Positions 1 to 8,490 are shown, counted from the first letter of the stretch. The stretch is DNA of 64,000 bases from Nonomuraea indica (GCF_002850745.1 NZ_KZ559471.1:225091-289090); one strand, 5' to 3'. Numbers and translations are program-made. The notes: generated from the letters alone by a model not told the origin.

Positions 1-279
1 GAGTTCGACGCCGAGCCGGGGTCGCTGCCCGCGGAGCTGGCCAGGGCGCTGGGCTCCGCCGTGCCGGGCCGGACCGTGACGGCCGGCCCCTGGACCGCCA
101 CCCTCATCACCCGCCGTGAGCCGGACCCGCCCCGCCCAGTCGGCGGTCTCCTCGACGCCGCGCGCCGGCTGGCGTTCGTGCGGTGGCTCGACCACGCCCG
201 CGCCCACCGGCTGCGCCTGGTGCCGGGGCTGGAGCACCCCGGCGATCCCACTCAGCCCGACAACCACCACCGCCACTGA
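1..279 (+). CDS. 3' end of a truncated gene (C-terminal 92 residues)
   Basis: The reading frame is open from base 1 to the TGA at 277-279, so the start lies outside the window. The visible part is Arg/Pro-rich and ends in RWLDHARAHRLRLVPGLEHP followed by GDPTQPDNHHRH. From memory, very similar EHPGDPxQPDNxHRH tails end actinobacterial proteins annotated as malonyltransferase- or peptidyl-prolyl-isomerase-related (DUF7158-like). No catalytic residue is visible, so I do not assign a function. The next gene is convergent and ends at 336. Confidence 0.55.
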   Translation, partial: EFDAEPGSLPAELARALGSAVPGRTVTAGPWTATLITRREPDPPRPVGGLLDAARRLAFVRWLDHARAHRLRLVPGLEHPGDPTQPDNHHRH

Positions 280-335
280 CGGAGGGCCATCCGGCCGGCC
301 GCGACGTGGTCGCCGAGATCCCGTCGCCGGGCGGT

Positions 336-788
336 TCAGGCGGCGGACAGCAGCGTGTTCGCACGGGTGAGGACGGTGTTGAGGACCCGTCCGGCGGTCG
401 CCAGTTCGTCCTGCGGCAGGTCGCCCCACAGCTGCTGGGTGATCTCGCCGATGGTGGCGCGGATCCTGCTCCACAGCGCCTGGCCGTCGCCGGTGGCGGT
501 GGCCGCGCCCTCGTCCGGGACGTGCAGCAGACCCGCGGCGGCCAGTTCGCCGAGGATCTCGGCCGCCCGCGCCTCGCCGATCTTCAGGACCCCGGCGACC
601 CGGCCGGTGAGCTGAGGGCGGTCAAGCTCGCCGCCGCCGACCACGGTCAGCGTCAGGGCCACCCACTGGGGCTCGGTGAGGCCGGTCCCGGCCAGCTGCC
701 GCTCCAGGATCGCGTTGAGGGCCTTCTCGGTCTGGCCGATGACCTGGGTGCCGAAGAGGGGGGCGGCCGGGCGTGCGGTGACGGTCAT
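336..788 (-). CDS. MarR-type winged-helix transcriptional regulator
   Basis: This 150-residue protein has the size and helical layout of MarR-family regulators. An N-terminal dimerisation helix precedes a segment reading GLTEPQWVALTLTVVGGGEL, the winged-helix region (about residues 60-100), and a C-terminal helix. I chose the ATG at 788 because AAGGAG lies 5 nt upstream; an extension further upstream has no such site. It is transcribed away from the TetR-type gene at 922, and a near-palindrome (837-849) lies in the shared 133-bp gap. Such pairs often cross-regulate; the ligand cannot be read from the sequence. Confidence 0.75.
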   Translation of the reverse strand: MTVTARPAAPLFGTQVIGQTEKALNAILERQLAGTGLTEPQWVALTLTVVGGGELDRPQLTGRVAGVLKIGEARAAEILGELAAAGLLHVPDEGAATATGDGQALWSRIRATIGEITQQLWGDLPQDELATAGRVLNTVLTRANTLLSAA

Positions 789-836
789 GTCTGCTCCTTG
801 GTTCCCGCCGGTGCTTCCCGGCGACGAGTAGATAAT

Positions 837-849
837 GACACTGAGTCTC
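837..849. promoter_or_regulatory. Near-palindromic operator candidate
   Basis: GACACTGAGTCTC is palindromic about its central G except for the third position from each end. It sits in the AT-richer centre of the gap between the divergent MarR and TetR genes, next to ATTATC on the minus strand, which could be part of the MarR promoter. It is a plausible binding site for either regulator. Assignment is inference. Confidence 0.35.
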
Positions 850-908
850 GTTTGAGCACAAGTCCCAATAGATAGCGAGCCACGTTCGCGTCCGGGTCTC
901 GCCTCGTC

Positions 909-914
909 TAGGCT
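909..914 (+). promoter_or_regulatory. -10 element TAGGCT of a probable leaderless promoter
   Basis: TAGGCT is followed by exactly 7 nt (GGGCGGC) and then the ATG at 922, so transcription would start at the start codon. There is no Shine-Dalgarno sequence. The same spacing is seen at 14871, 18296, 28513 and 43654. The -35 region (TTCGCG, about 885-890) is weak. Confidence 0.5.
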
Positions 915-921
915 GGGCGGC

Positions 922-1566
922 ATGACCGCCTCGCCTCCTGACGACCGCTCGCTCCCGCTGCGCGAGCGCAAACGGCTGCGCACCCGCCGGGCGCTGGCCG
1001 ACGCGGCCCTGCGGATGTTCGGCGAGAAGGGGTTCGACGCGACGACGCTCGACGAGCTGGTCCAGGAGGTGGAGGTCTCCAAGAGCACCTTCTTCCGCGC
1101 CTTCCCCGCCAAGGAGGCCGTCGCGATCGAAGCCGAGACCGAGGTGTGGACGGCGTACCTGGCCCTCCTGGGCGAGCGCGAGCTGTCCGGGCTGGTCATC
1201 ACCCAGCTGCGCGACTGCCTGGCGGACGCGGTGACCCGGCTGGACCCCGCCTGGGACGACCGCTACGTCGCCACCCGCCGGCTGATCCTCACCGCCCCGG
1301 CGCTCCTGGCCTACGTCGACTCCTATCGCACCGGGGTCGAGGACGAGGCGGTCTCCTGTCTCGCCGGGAAGCTCGGCCTCGACGCCGACGACCTCCGCAT
1401 CCACGTCCTGGCCCAGCTCACCACCACCTGCTGGAGCGTCTCGGCCCGTGCCTGGGTCCGCGGTGACGCCGCAGGAGGGCGCGCCGCCCTCCTCGCCCGC
1501 CTGGACCAGGCCTACCGGTCCATCCCCGCGAGCCTCGAACTCACCGTGAAGGGGCCGCCGCGGTAG
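922..1566 (+). CDS. TetR/AcrR-family transcriptional regulator
   Basis: This 214-residue protein is of typical TetR length. Its N-terminal helix-turn-helix (about residues 14-65) contains RTRRALADAALRMFGEKGFD and the recognition part VSKSTFFRAFPAKE, a standard TetR signature. The remaining helical domain would bind an unknown ligand. There is no ribosome-binding site, but TAGGCT lies 7 nt upstream of the ATG, which suggests a leaderless mRNA. It is divergent from the MarR-type gene at 788, and the two may respond to related signals. Confidence 0.9.
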   Translation: MTASPPDDRSLPLRERKRLRTRRALADAALRMFGEKGFDATTLDELVQEVEVSKSTFFRAFPAKEAVAIEAETEVWTAYLALLGERELSGLVITQLRDCLADAVTRLDPAWDDRYVATRRLILTAPALLAYVDSYRTGVEDEAVSCLAGKLGLDADDLRIHVLAQLTTTCWSVSARAWVRGDAAGGRAALLARLDQAYRSIPASLELTVKGPPR

Positions 1567-1723
1567 CCCGCACGTCCTGGGCCCCCGCCGCCGGCTCGAC
1601 GCGTCCCGAAGCCGTCCGGGAGACAGGGAGCGCCGGCAGGACGACCCGGTCGCCGTCGTCGAGCCCGGCCGCGTTTAGGACCTTCACACGGGGCACTGTC
1701 AGTCACCGTCGTGAGGAGTTGAG

Positions 1724-1987
1724 ATGCAACCTGTAGAGAAGGCCACATCACTGGGGATGGGTATGCTGAGCGGCGCGCTGGCGGCGGCGCTGTTCAAGCG
1801 GGTCTGGAAGCTGGCCTCCGGCCAGGACGACGCGCCCGACGCCGACGACCTGGGCCGGGGCTGGGCGGAGGTCGTCATCGCCGCCGCGATCCAGGGCGCC
1901 TTGTTCGGCGCGGTCAAGGCCGCCGTGCACCGCGCGGGCGCGCAGACCTTCCGGCGCAGGGAGATCGGCGGCGGAAGGAAGCGCTGA
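1724..1987 (+). CDS. DUF4235 small membrane protein
   Basis: An 87-residue protein with two short hydrophobic stretches (about residues 9-25 and 50-66) and the conserved pattern LFKRVWKLASGQDDAPDADD in between, typical of DUF4235 proteins found across actinomycetes. It is probably inserted in the cytoplasmic membrane; no biochemical role is known to me. The ATG at 1724 is supported by GAGGAG 6 nt upstream. It stands alone, with a basic C-terminus (RRREIGGGRKR). Confidence 0.8.
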   Translation: MQPVEKATSLGMGMLSGALAAALFKRVWKLASGQDDAPDADDLGRGWAEVVIAAAIQGALFGAVKAAVHRAGAQTFRRREIGGGRKR

Positions 1988-2060
1988 CCCCGCCGAGCCC
2001 GTAAACAGTGTGCGCTCGTACGGCGCCTGCGCGCAGAGCCGCCGGCCGGTGCCCGTCCGG

Positions 2061-3542
2061 TCAGCCGTGGCGGGCGTGGGTGTGCCCGTGGGTCACCTCG
2101 GGCGGGAGCGGGCGGGCCGCGGCGGCACGGCCGTCGCGCCGCCACTCCGCCACCGCGATGGAGAGGGCGACCGCCACGGCGGCGACCGCGGCGCCCAGCG
2201 CCACGGCGACGGCGTCCGTGATGTCGCCGCCGCTCGACGCGAGGGCCAGGTAGTATAGACCGGGCAACGCCGCCGTGCCGACCGCCCCGCCGAGGCGCTG
2301 CCCGGTCTGCAGGGCGCCACCGGCCGCGCCGGCCATCCGCACCGGCACCTCCTTCAGCGTCATCGTCACGTTGGGCGAGATCACGAAGCCGCTGCCGATG
2401 CCGCCGACCAGCAGGGCGGGGACCGCGGCCCACACGGCGACGGGCGGTGCGGCGAAGCCCAGCAGCAGGGCCGCCGCCGACAGCCCCACCATGACACCGG
2501 CCAGCCCGAGCACGGTGAGCAGCCGGCCCAGCCGTTCCACCAGCCGACCGGCGACGACCGCCGCGCCGGCCGACCCGATCGCGAACGGCGTGACGCACAG
2601 CCCGGACACGAGAGGCGAGAAGCCCAGCCCGTCCTGGAAGAAGAGCGCGAAGACCAGCCAGACCCCGCTGAATCCGACGAAGTACACCGCCGCGAGCGCG
2701 GCGCCGGCTGCGAAGCCATGGGTCTCGCTGAACAGCCGGGGATCGAGGAGAGGTTCGCCGCCCCGGCGCGCGACCCGCCGCTCCCACAACGCGAAGATCG
2801 CGAGGAGTGCCGCCCCGGCCGGGAACATCCACCACAGGCGGTGCACGCCACCCGAGTCGGCCTGCACGAGCGGGAGCATGACGAGGAGCACGCCGCCGCC
2901 CAGCGCGGTCACGCCGACCAGGTCGAGAGAGCCGCGCCGGGCACCCCGGCCGCCCGGCAGCAGCCGGGCGGCGAGGGCGAGCGCGCCCACCCCGATCGGC
3001 ACGTTGACGAAGAAGATCCAGCGCCAGCCCTCGTCGCCGGACGCGAGCGCGAGAATCAGGCCGCCGGTGACGGGGCCGACCGCACTGGAGATCCCGACGG
3101 TCGCGCCGAAGAAGCCGAACGCGCGCCCCCGTTCGGCGCCGGTGAAGAGCTGCTGGATCAGGGCGGAGTTCTGCGGGGCCAGGCAGCCGGCGGCGACGCC
3201 CTGCGCGAGCCGCGCCGCCACGAGCAGCTCGACGGTCGGCGCGGCCCCCGCCGCCATGCTGCACAGCACGAAGGCGCCCAACGCGGTCAGGAAGATGCGC
3301 CGCCGCCCGATCGCGTCGCCCAACCGCCCCGCCAGCACCAGTGAGAGCGCGAACGTCAGCGCGTACCCGGACACCACCCACTGCACCTCGGCGGGCGAGG
3401 CGGCGAGGCCCCGCTGCATGGACGGCAGCGCCACGGCCACGATGGTCACGTCGAGCAGGATCATGAAACCGACGACCAGGGTGACCGCGAGGGCCTTCCA
3501 CCGGCGTGGGTCGGGCCCGGCCTGGACGGGTCCGGGGTTCAT
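2061..3542 (-). CDS. MFS efflux transporter, DHA2 (14-TM) type
   Basis: A 493-residue integral membrane protein of the major facilitator superfamily. The N-terminal helix carries LLDVTIVAVALPSMQRGL, the D1-type motif of the drug:H+ antiporter-2 (EmrB/QacA) group. LAGRLGDAIGRRR is the loop 2-3 MFS motif A, and GPVTGGLI corresponds to motif C of antiporters. It probably exports a hydrophobic drug or metabolite. The ATG at 3542 has GGAGGGAGG about 6 nt upstream and was preferred over a start 28 codons further out. No regulator is adjacent. Confidence 0.9.
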   Translation of the reverse strand: MNPGPVQAGPDPRRWKALAVTLVVGFMILLDVTIVAVALPSMQRGLAASPAEVQWVVSGYALTFALSLVLAGRLGDAIGRRRIFLTALGAFVLCSMAAGAAPTVELLVAARLAQGVAAGCLAPQNSALIQQLFTGAERGRAFGFFGATVGISSAVGPVTGGLILALASGDEGWRWIFFVNVPIGVGALALAARLLPGGRGARRGSLDLVGVTALGGGVLLVMLPLVQADSGGVHRLWWMFPAGAALLAIFALWERRVARRGGEPLLDPRLFSETHGFAAGAALAAVYFVGFSGVWLVFALFFQDGLGFSPLVSGLCVTPFAIGSAGAAVVAGRLVERLGRLLTVLGLAGVMVGLSAAALLLGFAAPPVAVWAAVPALLVGGIGSGFVISPNVTMTLKEVPVRMAGAAGGALQTGQRLGGAVGTAALPGLYYLALASSGGDITDAVAVALGAAVAAVAVALSIAVAEWRRDGRAAAARPLPPEVTHGHTHARHG

Positions 3543-3670
3543 GGGGCCTCCCTCCGCGGCGGCCGCGGGACACGCGCCCGCCCCGCCCGGGAGGCACCCG
3601 ATGCTTCCCGTGGCGTTCCGGCCCACAACCCGCCACCCGCCTCCAGAGGGAACAACGCCGACCGCGCGAT

Positions 3671-3770
3671 CCGCATTTCACACGGTCACGCGGTGCCGTC
3701 CGCCTGCCGGACCATGTCGGCCAGGCGGCCCGCATCTCACGCGGTCACGCGGTGCCGTCCGCCTGCCAGA
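3671..3770. repeat. 41-bp direct repeat duplicating the 3' end of the next gene
   Basis: Bases 3671-3711 and 3730-3770 are identical at 38 of 41 positions, with a period of 59 bp. The right copy contains the stop codon and last codons of the oxidoreductase gene at 3745; the left copy is a non-coding duplicate in the intergenic space. It looks like a local tandem duplication. Confidence 0.8.
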
Positions 3771-4230
3771 TCCGGCTGCGCAGGTCGCGGCCGCGGATGA
3801 CCTGGACGCGCCACGGCGTGAGCCGCAGGACGTGCAGGCCGGGATCGTCCACGCCGCTCCAGAAGGCGCCCAGGTCGTAGCCCGCCCCTGGCGGGCTGCC
3901 CTGCTCGTACAGCCGCCACACCCGGCGGGTGACCTCCACGTCGGCCACCCACTCGGCCACGGTGTCGACGGCCACGGCGTTCTGCCGGTGCGTCCAGTAG
4001 GAGAACGTCGCGTGCGGGTTCCGCGCCAGGTGCGCCGCCTTCACCGGGGTGCGGTACGTGGCCAGCCAGCCGAGCGGGCGGCCGTCGACCACCTCCCAGA
4101 CGGGGATCAGCACCCGTGCCCGCGGCCGTCCCTTGGCGTCCACGGTCGTCATGGTGGCGTAGACGATGTCGCCGATGTAGGCGGCGAACTCCTCGTGGAT
4201 CTCCGTGAACGAGGACACCTTGCCGGTCAC
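3745..4230 (-). CDS. Pyridoxamine 5'-phosphate oxidase-like flavin/F420-type split-barrel protein
   Basis: A 161-residue protein with the split beta-barrel pattern of PNPOx-like proteins: DIVYATMTTVDAKGRPRARV near the N-terminus, then GWLATYRTPVKAAHLARNPH and TFSYWTHRQNAV. These proteins bind FMN or F420 and often reduce small molecules; the substrate is unknown. The GTG at 4230 overlaps the stop of the upstream MFS gene as GTGA, so the two are translationally coupled. A drug-modifying enzyme paired with its efflux pump is plausible, but that is inference. Confidence 0.75.
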   Translation of the reverse strand: MTGKVSSFTEIHEEFAAYIGDIVYATMTTVDAKGRPRARVLIPVWEVVDGRPLGWLATYRTPVKAAHLARNPHATFSYWTHRQNAVAVDTVAEWVADVEVTRRVWRLYEQGSPPGAGYDLGAFWSGVDDPGLHVLRLTPWRVQVIRGRDLRSRIWQADGTA

Positions 4231-5687
4231 CGGACCCCCTCGGCCGCCACGTGGACCTCCCCGGTCGCGGGCCCGGCTTCGGGCAGGCGCCGGCCGCGCG
4301 CACGGCGGCGCAGGCCGAAGGCGGTGATCACCGCGGCGGCCACCGCCGCGGCGACCGGAACGGCCAGCGCGCTCCGTAGCGCCTCCAGCCGCGCCTCCGG
4401 CGCCGTGGCGTCGCCGAGGGCGGCCACGCTCACCGCGGTCACCGCCGACAGGCCGAGCGCCGTGCCGAACTGGAAGGAGGTGTAGAGCAGCCCGCCGGCC
4501 AGGCCCTGCTCCGATTCGGCGACGCCCTCGGTGGCCGCCATGGTGAGCGGGCCGTACGCCAGCGAGAAGGCCAGGCCGAGCAGGACCATGGTCGGCAGCA
4601 TCGCCGCGTAGGTCCAGTCGAGGTCGAGCCCGAGGAACAGGGCGTAGCCGGCACCGGCCGCCACCAGCCCGGCCAGCAGCACGGGCACGTTGCCGAACCG
4701 GTTGACCAGACGCGGCGTCAGCGTCGGCGCGAGGACGGTGTCCACACCGATGACCAGCATGGCCACGCCCGTCTGCAGGGCGCTCCACCCGCGCAGCTCC
4801 TGCAGGTACAGCGTCGCCAGGAACTGGAACCCGGCGAACGACCCGAGGAAGAGCAGGGCCCCGAGGTTGGCCCGGACCAGGGGCCCGGAACGCAGGATGC
4901 CCAGCCGCACCAGCGGGTTCGCCGCCCGCCGCTCCACCAGGACGAAGACCCCCAGCAGCGCCGCGCCGGCGGCCAGGACGCCCAGCGTGCCCACCGTGCC
5001 CTCGCCGGTGTCCTCCAGGCGCACCACCCCGTACGCCAGCAGCAGCATCGCCCCGGTGATGCTGAACGCGCCGGCCAGGTCGAAGCCGCCCGCCGCCCGC
5101 TCCGGCGTCCCGGCGTCCTTGAGCAGCAGCAGAGCGGCCACGAGGATCACGGCGGACAGCACCACCGGCGCGAAGAAGACCCACCGCCAGCCGATCGAGG
5201 CCAGCAGGCCGCCGGCGACCAGGCCGAGCGAGAACCCGCCCGCCGCCGTGCCGGCGTAGACGCCGAGGGCCCTGGTGCGCTGCGGGCCCTCGGGGAAGTT
5301 CCCGGTGACCAGCGCCAACCCGGCCGGGGTCATGAACGCGGCGGAGACGCCGGTGACGAAACGGGCGGCCAGCAGCATCCAGCCCTCCGTCGCCAGGCCG
5401 CCGAGCCCGGAGAACAGCAGGAAGACGCCCAGCCACAACAGGAACATCCGGCGATGGCCCAGCAGGTCGGCGGCCCGGCCGCCGAGCAGCATGAACCCGG
5501 CGTAGCCGAGCACGTAGGCGCTGACCACCCCGCTCAGCGTCCCGGTCGACAGTCCGAGGTCGGCGCGGATCGCGGGCAGCGCCACGTTGAGCATCGCGAC
5601 GTCGATCCCCTCCAGGAAGATCGCGCCGGCCAGGACGAGCAGCACCCCCCAGGCGCGTGCGTCCATCCGGGCATGGGTTGCGGACAT
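4227..5687 (-). CDS. MFS efflux transporter, DHA2 type
   Basis: A 486-residue, 14-helix MFS transporter. FLEGIDVAMLNVALPAIRAD is the first-helix drug-antiporter signature, LLGGRAADLLGHRRMFL is motif A, and GLALVTGNFPEG lies in the central loop. It is distinct from the MFS protein at 2061. The ATG at 5687 is preceded by GAGGAG. It forms an operon with the PNPOx-like gene downstream (4-nt overlap). It is divergent from an HxlR regulator at 5788, which probably controls it; that layout is typical of inducible resistance or detoxification modules. Confidence 0.9.
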   Translation of the reverse strand: MSATHARMDARAWGVLLVLAGAIFLEGIDVAMLNVALPAIRADLGLSTGTLSGVVSAYVLGYAGFMLLGGRAADLLGHRRMFLLWLGVFLLFSGLGGLATEGWMLLAARFVTGVSAAFMTPAGLALVTGNFPEGPQRTRALGVYAGTAAGGFSLGLVAGGLLASIGWRWVFFAPVVLSAVILVAALLLLKDAGTPERAAGGFDLAGAFSITGAMLLLAYGVVRLEDTGEGTVGTLGVLAAGAALLGVFVLVERRAANPLVRLGILRSGPLVRANLGALLFLGSFAGFQFLATLYLQELRGWSALQTGVAMLVIGVDTVLAPTLTPRLVNRFGNVPVLLAGLVAAGAGYALFLGLDLDWTYAAMLPTMVLLGLAFSLAYGPLTMAATEGVAESEQGLAGGLLYTSFQFGTALGLSAVTAVSVAALGDATAPEARLEALRSALAVPVAAAVAAAVITAFGLRRRARGRRLPEAGPATGEVHVAAEGVR

Positions 5688-5710
5688 GACGTGGCTCCTC
5701 TCGACAGCCA

Positions 5711-5747
5711 GGAACCGGCCATGGTTCTCTTCACGCATGCCGGTTCC
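5711..5747. promoter_or_regulatory. Inverted-repeat operator candidate between MFS and hxlR-type genes
   Basis: GGAACCGGC (5711-5719) and GCCGGTTCC (5739-5747) form a perfect 9-bp inverted repeat with a 19-nt spacer. A third GGTTC half-site (5723-5727) lies between them and pairs with the left arm. The 100-bp gap between divergent genes is where an HxlR dimer would be expected to bind. Confidence 0.45.
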
Positions 5748-5787
5748 TTCTTGATACCGGCAGCATCGTGCGTCAGGATGGGACGCC

Positions 5788-6285
5788 ATGGAAGACGGCA
5801 CTTCGGCGTCCCTCGGTTACTGCAGGGATACCGGCGACTACGACGTCCTGCAGTGGGACACCCGCGAGGACTGCGAGGTGCGGCAGATCCTCGACCGCAT
5901 CGCCGACAAGTGGTCACTCCAGGTCATCGCCCTGCTCGACCGGCGCAGCCTGCGCTTCACCGAGCTGCGACGGATGATCGACGGGGTGAGCCAGCGCATG
6001 CTCACCCGCACGCTGCGCCACCTCGAACGCGACGGCCTGGTGAGCCGCACCGTGCACGCCACCGTGCCGCCGCGGGTGGACTACGAGCTCACGGCGCTGG
6101 GCGCGACCCTGCACCACACCATCAGCGCCCTGGTCACCTGGACCGAGACCCATCAGCGCGAGATCGCGGCGGCGCGGGCCGCCTACGACGCCCGGGTGGC
6201 GGCCGAGGAGCAGGCCGCGCGGGAGGAGGCGGAACGGCAGGCGGCCCTGGCCCGCCGGGCGCTCGGCGACCTCGCCCGCCGCTGA
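5788..6285 (+). CDS. HxlR-family transcriptional regulator
   Basis: A 165-residue winged-helix protein with the HxlR core: a Cys just before the first helix (DCEVRQILDRIADKWSLQVI), then LRFTELRRMIDGVSQRMLTR and LRHLERDGLVSRTVHATVPP, with YELTALG at the wing. The C-terminal 40 residues form a charged, Ala/Glu-rich helix not seen in minimal HxlR proteins. Some HxlR members sense electrophiles through cysteines; this one has C14 and C31. It probably represses the divergent MFS-PNPOx operon. Confidence 0.9.
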   Translation: MEDGTSASLGYCRDTGDYDVLQWDTREDCEVRQILDRIADKWSLQVIALLDRRSLRFTELRRMIDGVSQRMLTRTLRHLERDGLVSRTVHATVPPRVDYELTALGATLHHTISALVTWTETHQREIAAARAAYDARVAAEEQAAREEAERQAALARRALGDLARR

Positions 6286-6290
6286 CGGAG

Positions 6291-6402
6291 GCAGCCTGCC
6301 GGACCGGCGTGGACCCGGGCGGCCCGCCGGACCGGCGCGGACCCGGGCGGCCTGCCGGACCGGCGCGGACCCGGGCAGCCCGCCGGACCCGCGCGGACCT
6401 GC
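6291..6402. repeat. 28-bp tandem repeat, four copies
   Basis: The element CCGGACCGGCGCGGACCCGG recurs at an exact 28-bp period (CCGGA at 6299, 6327, 6355 and 6383), starting just after the stop of the HxlR gene. The last copy is degenerate. It is non-coding and may be slippage-generated. Confidence 0.85.
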
Positions 6403-6436
6403 GGCAGGCCCGGAGAACGGTGGGCCGGACATGCGG

Positions 6437-6490
6437 CAGGCCCCCGGTGAACGGCGGGCGACCGAAGTCGCCGCCATCACCGGGGGCCTG
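6437..6490. terminator. Bidirectional terminator-like hairpin
   Basis: A perfect 14-bp inverted repeat, CAGGCCCCCGGTGA (6437-6450) and its complement (6477-6490), encloses a smaller hairpin (GGCGAC-CGAA-GTCGCC). It lies between the convergent genes ending at 6285 and 6518 and would end both transcripts. There is no T-tract, as is common in high-GC actinomycetes. Confidence 0.75.
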
Positions 6491-6517
6491 TGCCAGTACC
6501 GTCCGGGTCGGGTCGCC

Positions 6518-7207
6518 TTACTTGTCGGACAGCTTGCGGCCGAAGAGCCTCGGATGCTTGGTCTCCCAGTACCGCCAGCCCTCGACGCGTGACGGGACGC
6601 TGGCGATGCCGGTGGAGACCTTCCATGCGCGGCAGTCGCGGAGCTGGGCCCACTGCGACCAGCCGACGCGGTAGCCGAACACGCGGTACCACATGTTGCC
6701 GTACATGCCGTCGCTGATCGACTGCGTGTAGTTGTGGCCGGTGAAGACCATGTGCCTCACCTCGAGGTGCGGCGTGACCGACTTCGACAGCTCGCGGACC
6801 ACGTCTTCGATGGTGACGGAGCGCGACGCGGTCTTGTCGAGTTCCAGGAACGCGAGGACCTCGTGCTCGCGCTCGACCGTCACGGTCATCTCGCCGCCGG
6901 GGCCGTCGATGAACTTGGTGCGCGGCACGAAGAAGTTGTGCGGGCGGATGTTGTGGAACCGGAAGAAGTGCCCGGCCTCACACTGCCTGCCGTGGTCGCC
7001 GCCCTTGTCCACGGTCGTGACCGTGGTGGAGGTGCTCTTGCTCTTCTCCTCGGGGTCGTCGGCGACGGCGGCCGGGGACGTCGAGGCGGCAAGGGCCAGG
7101 GAGAGCGAGCCGGCCGTGGCGAACATCGCCATGCGCTTCGCCGACCGGTTCCGCCGCGGGCGGGAACGCGTAGCCGAAGAGTCCGTTCTGGGCTTGTCTG
7201 TGAACAT
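6518..7207 (-). CDS. Secreted protein of unknown function
   Basis: A 229-residue protein with a basic N-terminus (RSRPRRNRSAKR), a hydrophobic signal segment and a likely cleavage site in SPAAVADD (around residue 50). The RR does not form a clear Tat motif. The mature part is rich in aromatic residues and His (CEAGHFFRFHNIRPHNFFVP) with a later segment NYTQSISDGMYGNMWYRVFG. I recognise no family. The ATG at 7207 is chosen over an upstream codon because it begins just before the signal region, but no strong ribosome-binding site is visible. The 330 bp upstream are AT-richer. Confidence 0.65.
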   Translation of the reverse strand: MFTDKPRTDSSATRSRPRRNRSAKRMAMFATAGSLSLALAASTSPAAVADDPEEKSKSTSTTVTTVDKGGDHGRQCEAGHFFRFHNIRPHNFFVPRTKFIDGPGGEMTVTVEREHEVLAFLELDKTASRSVTIEDVVRELSKSVTPHLEVRHMVFTGHNYTQSISDGMYGNMWYRVFGYRVGWSQWAQLRDCRAWKVSTGIASVPSRVEGWRYWETKHPRLFGRKLSDK

Positions 7208-7534
7208 AGAAGGTACCGTTTCTTTCGGAGCGCGGCCGTGACCGCGGCTGACCACTGGCCGGAAGACGGCCCATGCCTGCCCGCTGGCGACCCAGCGTGA
7301 CGGTAAAGATGCTTACAGTCGCTGCGACAATCACGACGACGCCACGCCGAAATGGACTTCCCCATACAGGGAAAACAAAGGTGAAAAAGCGACAACGAAT
7401 ACGGTGTCAAGCGACATGCGGGATGTGCGGCGGAATTCGGCGCGCTGTGCTTCCTCGGTCGCTTACCGCGCTTCTTCGGACCTTGTCCCCGTATTCAGAT
7501 CGCTCAAAAGCCGCAATTCGCTGTCACTATCGGG
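7208..7534. other. AT-richer intergenic region
   Basis: About 330 bp between two minus-strand genes, with clearly lower GC than the surroundings (for example GGAAAACAAAGGTGAAAAAG). It must carry the promoter and leader of the secreted-protein gene at 7207. I see no convincing coding sequence, tRNA or riboswitch. Confidence 0.5.
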
Positions 7535-8386
7535 TCAGCTCCCGGCGATCTGCTCGCCGGCGTGGTCGAGCAGCCGCTCCGCCGTGCTGAAACGGCGGGC
7601 GTCCTGGTCGCCGAGAAGCACGCCGATCACCCGCCGGCCTCCGCGCTCACCCGCGAACAGCAGGCAGAAGCCCGCCGCGCTGGTGTAACCCGTCTTGACG
7701 CCCAGCACACCGTCGGCCGACTGCAGCAGCTTGTTGGTGTTGCGCCAGGTGTGCGCACGCTGGAGCGACGACCGGGCCACCTTGTGCACCTCGCGCGACA
7801 CGATCGTCCGGAACGTATCGTCCTCAAGTGCGATCTTGGCCAGCTTCACCTGGTCGACGGCCGTGGAATAGGCGCCCGACGGCGAGGGGAGGCCGTCGGC
7901 GTTGGTGTAGCGGGTGTCGTTCAGGCCGAGGCGCCGGGCCGTGGCGTTCATCTTGGCCACGAACGCCGTCTTGCCGGGCCCGTACCTGCGGGCCAGGGCG
8001 TTGGCCGCGTCGGCGCCCGACGGCAGCATCAGACCGTAGAGCAAGTCGCGGACCGTGAGCCGCTCGCCCTTGGCCAGCGCCGCGGTGGTGGCTCCGTTGC
8101 TCGCCGCATAGCGCACGTCGGCGGCGGTCACCTCGATCCGCTCGCCGAGCTGCGCCTCGCGCAGCACCACGTACGCCGTCATGACCTTGACGAGGCTCGC
8201 GACGGGCACCCGGCGCGTCTGCCGCTTGGCGTAGTGAATCGTTCCGGCCGAGTCGACCATGTACGCCGTCTTCGCCCCGACCGCGGGGACGTCCGCCGCC
8301 CGTGCCGCCGCCGAGGGCGAGACCAGGCCGATGACCAGAGTGAGAACGGCGGAACCGAGGAGAGCACCGATGCGCATGACAGACAT
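7535..8386 (-). CDS. D-alanyl-D-alanine carboxypeptidase (PBP5-like serine peptidase)
   Basis: A 283-residue exported penicillin-binding protein of the S11 family that would trim or cross-link peptidoglycan peptides outside the membrane. A signal peptide (about residues 1-30, ending AAARAAD) precedes the catalytic motifs: SLVK (SxxK, nucleophilic Ser, about residue 64), SGAD in the SxN position and VKTGYT (KTG). The SxN motif reads SGA; the Streptomyces K15 enzyme likewise lacks Asn there (SGC). There is no C-terminal membrane anchor. No clear ribosome-binding site precedes either ATG (8386 or 8377). Confidence 0.88.
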   Translation of the reverse strand: MSVMRIGALLGSAVLTLVIGLVSPSAAARAADVPAVGAKTAYMVDSAGTIHYAKRQTRRVPVASLVKVMTAYVVLREAQLGERIEVTAADVRYAASNGATTAALAKGERLTVRDLLYGLMLPSGADAANALARRYGPGKTAFVAKMNATARRLGLNDTRYTNADGLPSPSGAYSTAVDQVKLAKIALEDDTFRTIVSREVHKVARSSLQRAHTWRNTNKLLQSADGVLGVKTGYTSAAGFCLLFAGERGGRRVIGVLLGDQDARRFSTAERLLDHAGEQIAGS

Positions 8387-8490
8387 GGTCGCAGGTGATC
8401 AAGGCGCGGTTTGCCGAACTTGACCTCATAGCCGCGAAAACGCCGTCAGGCCGGGGTAAACCGCTGTTACGCCGGCGAACGGGGGAGACC

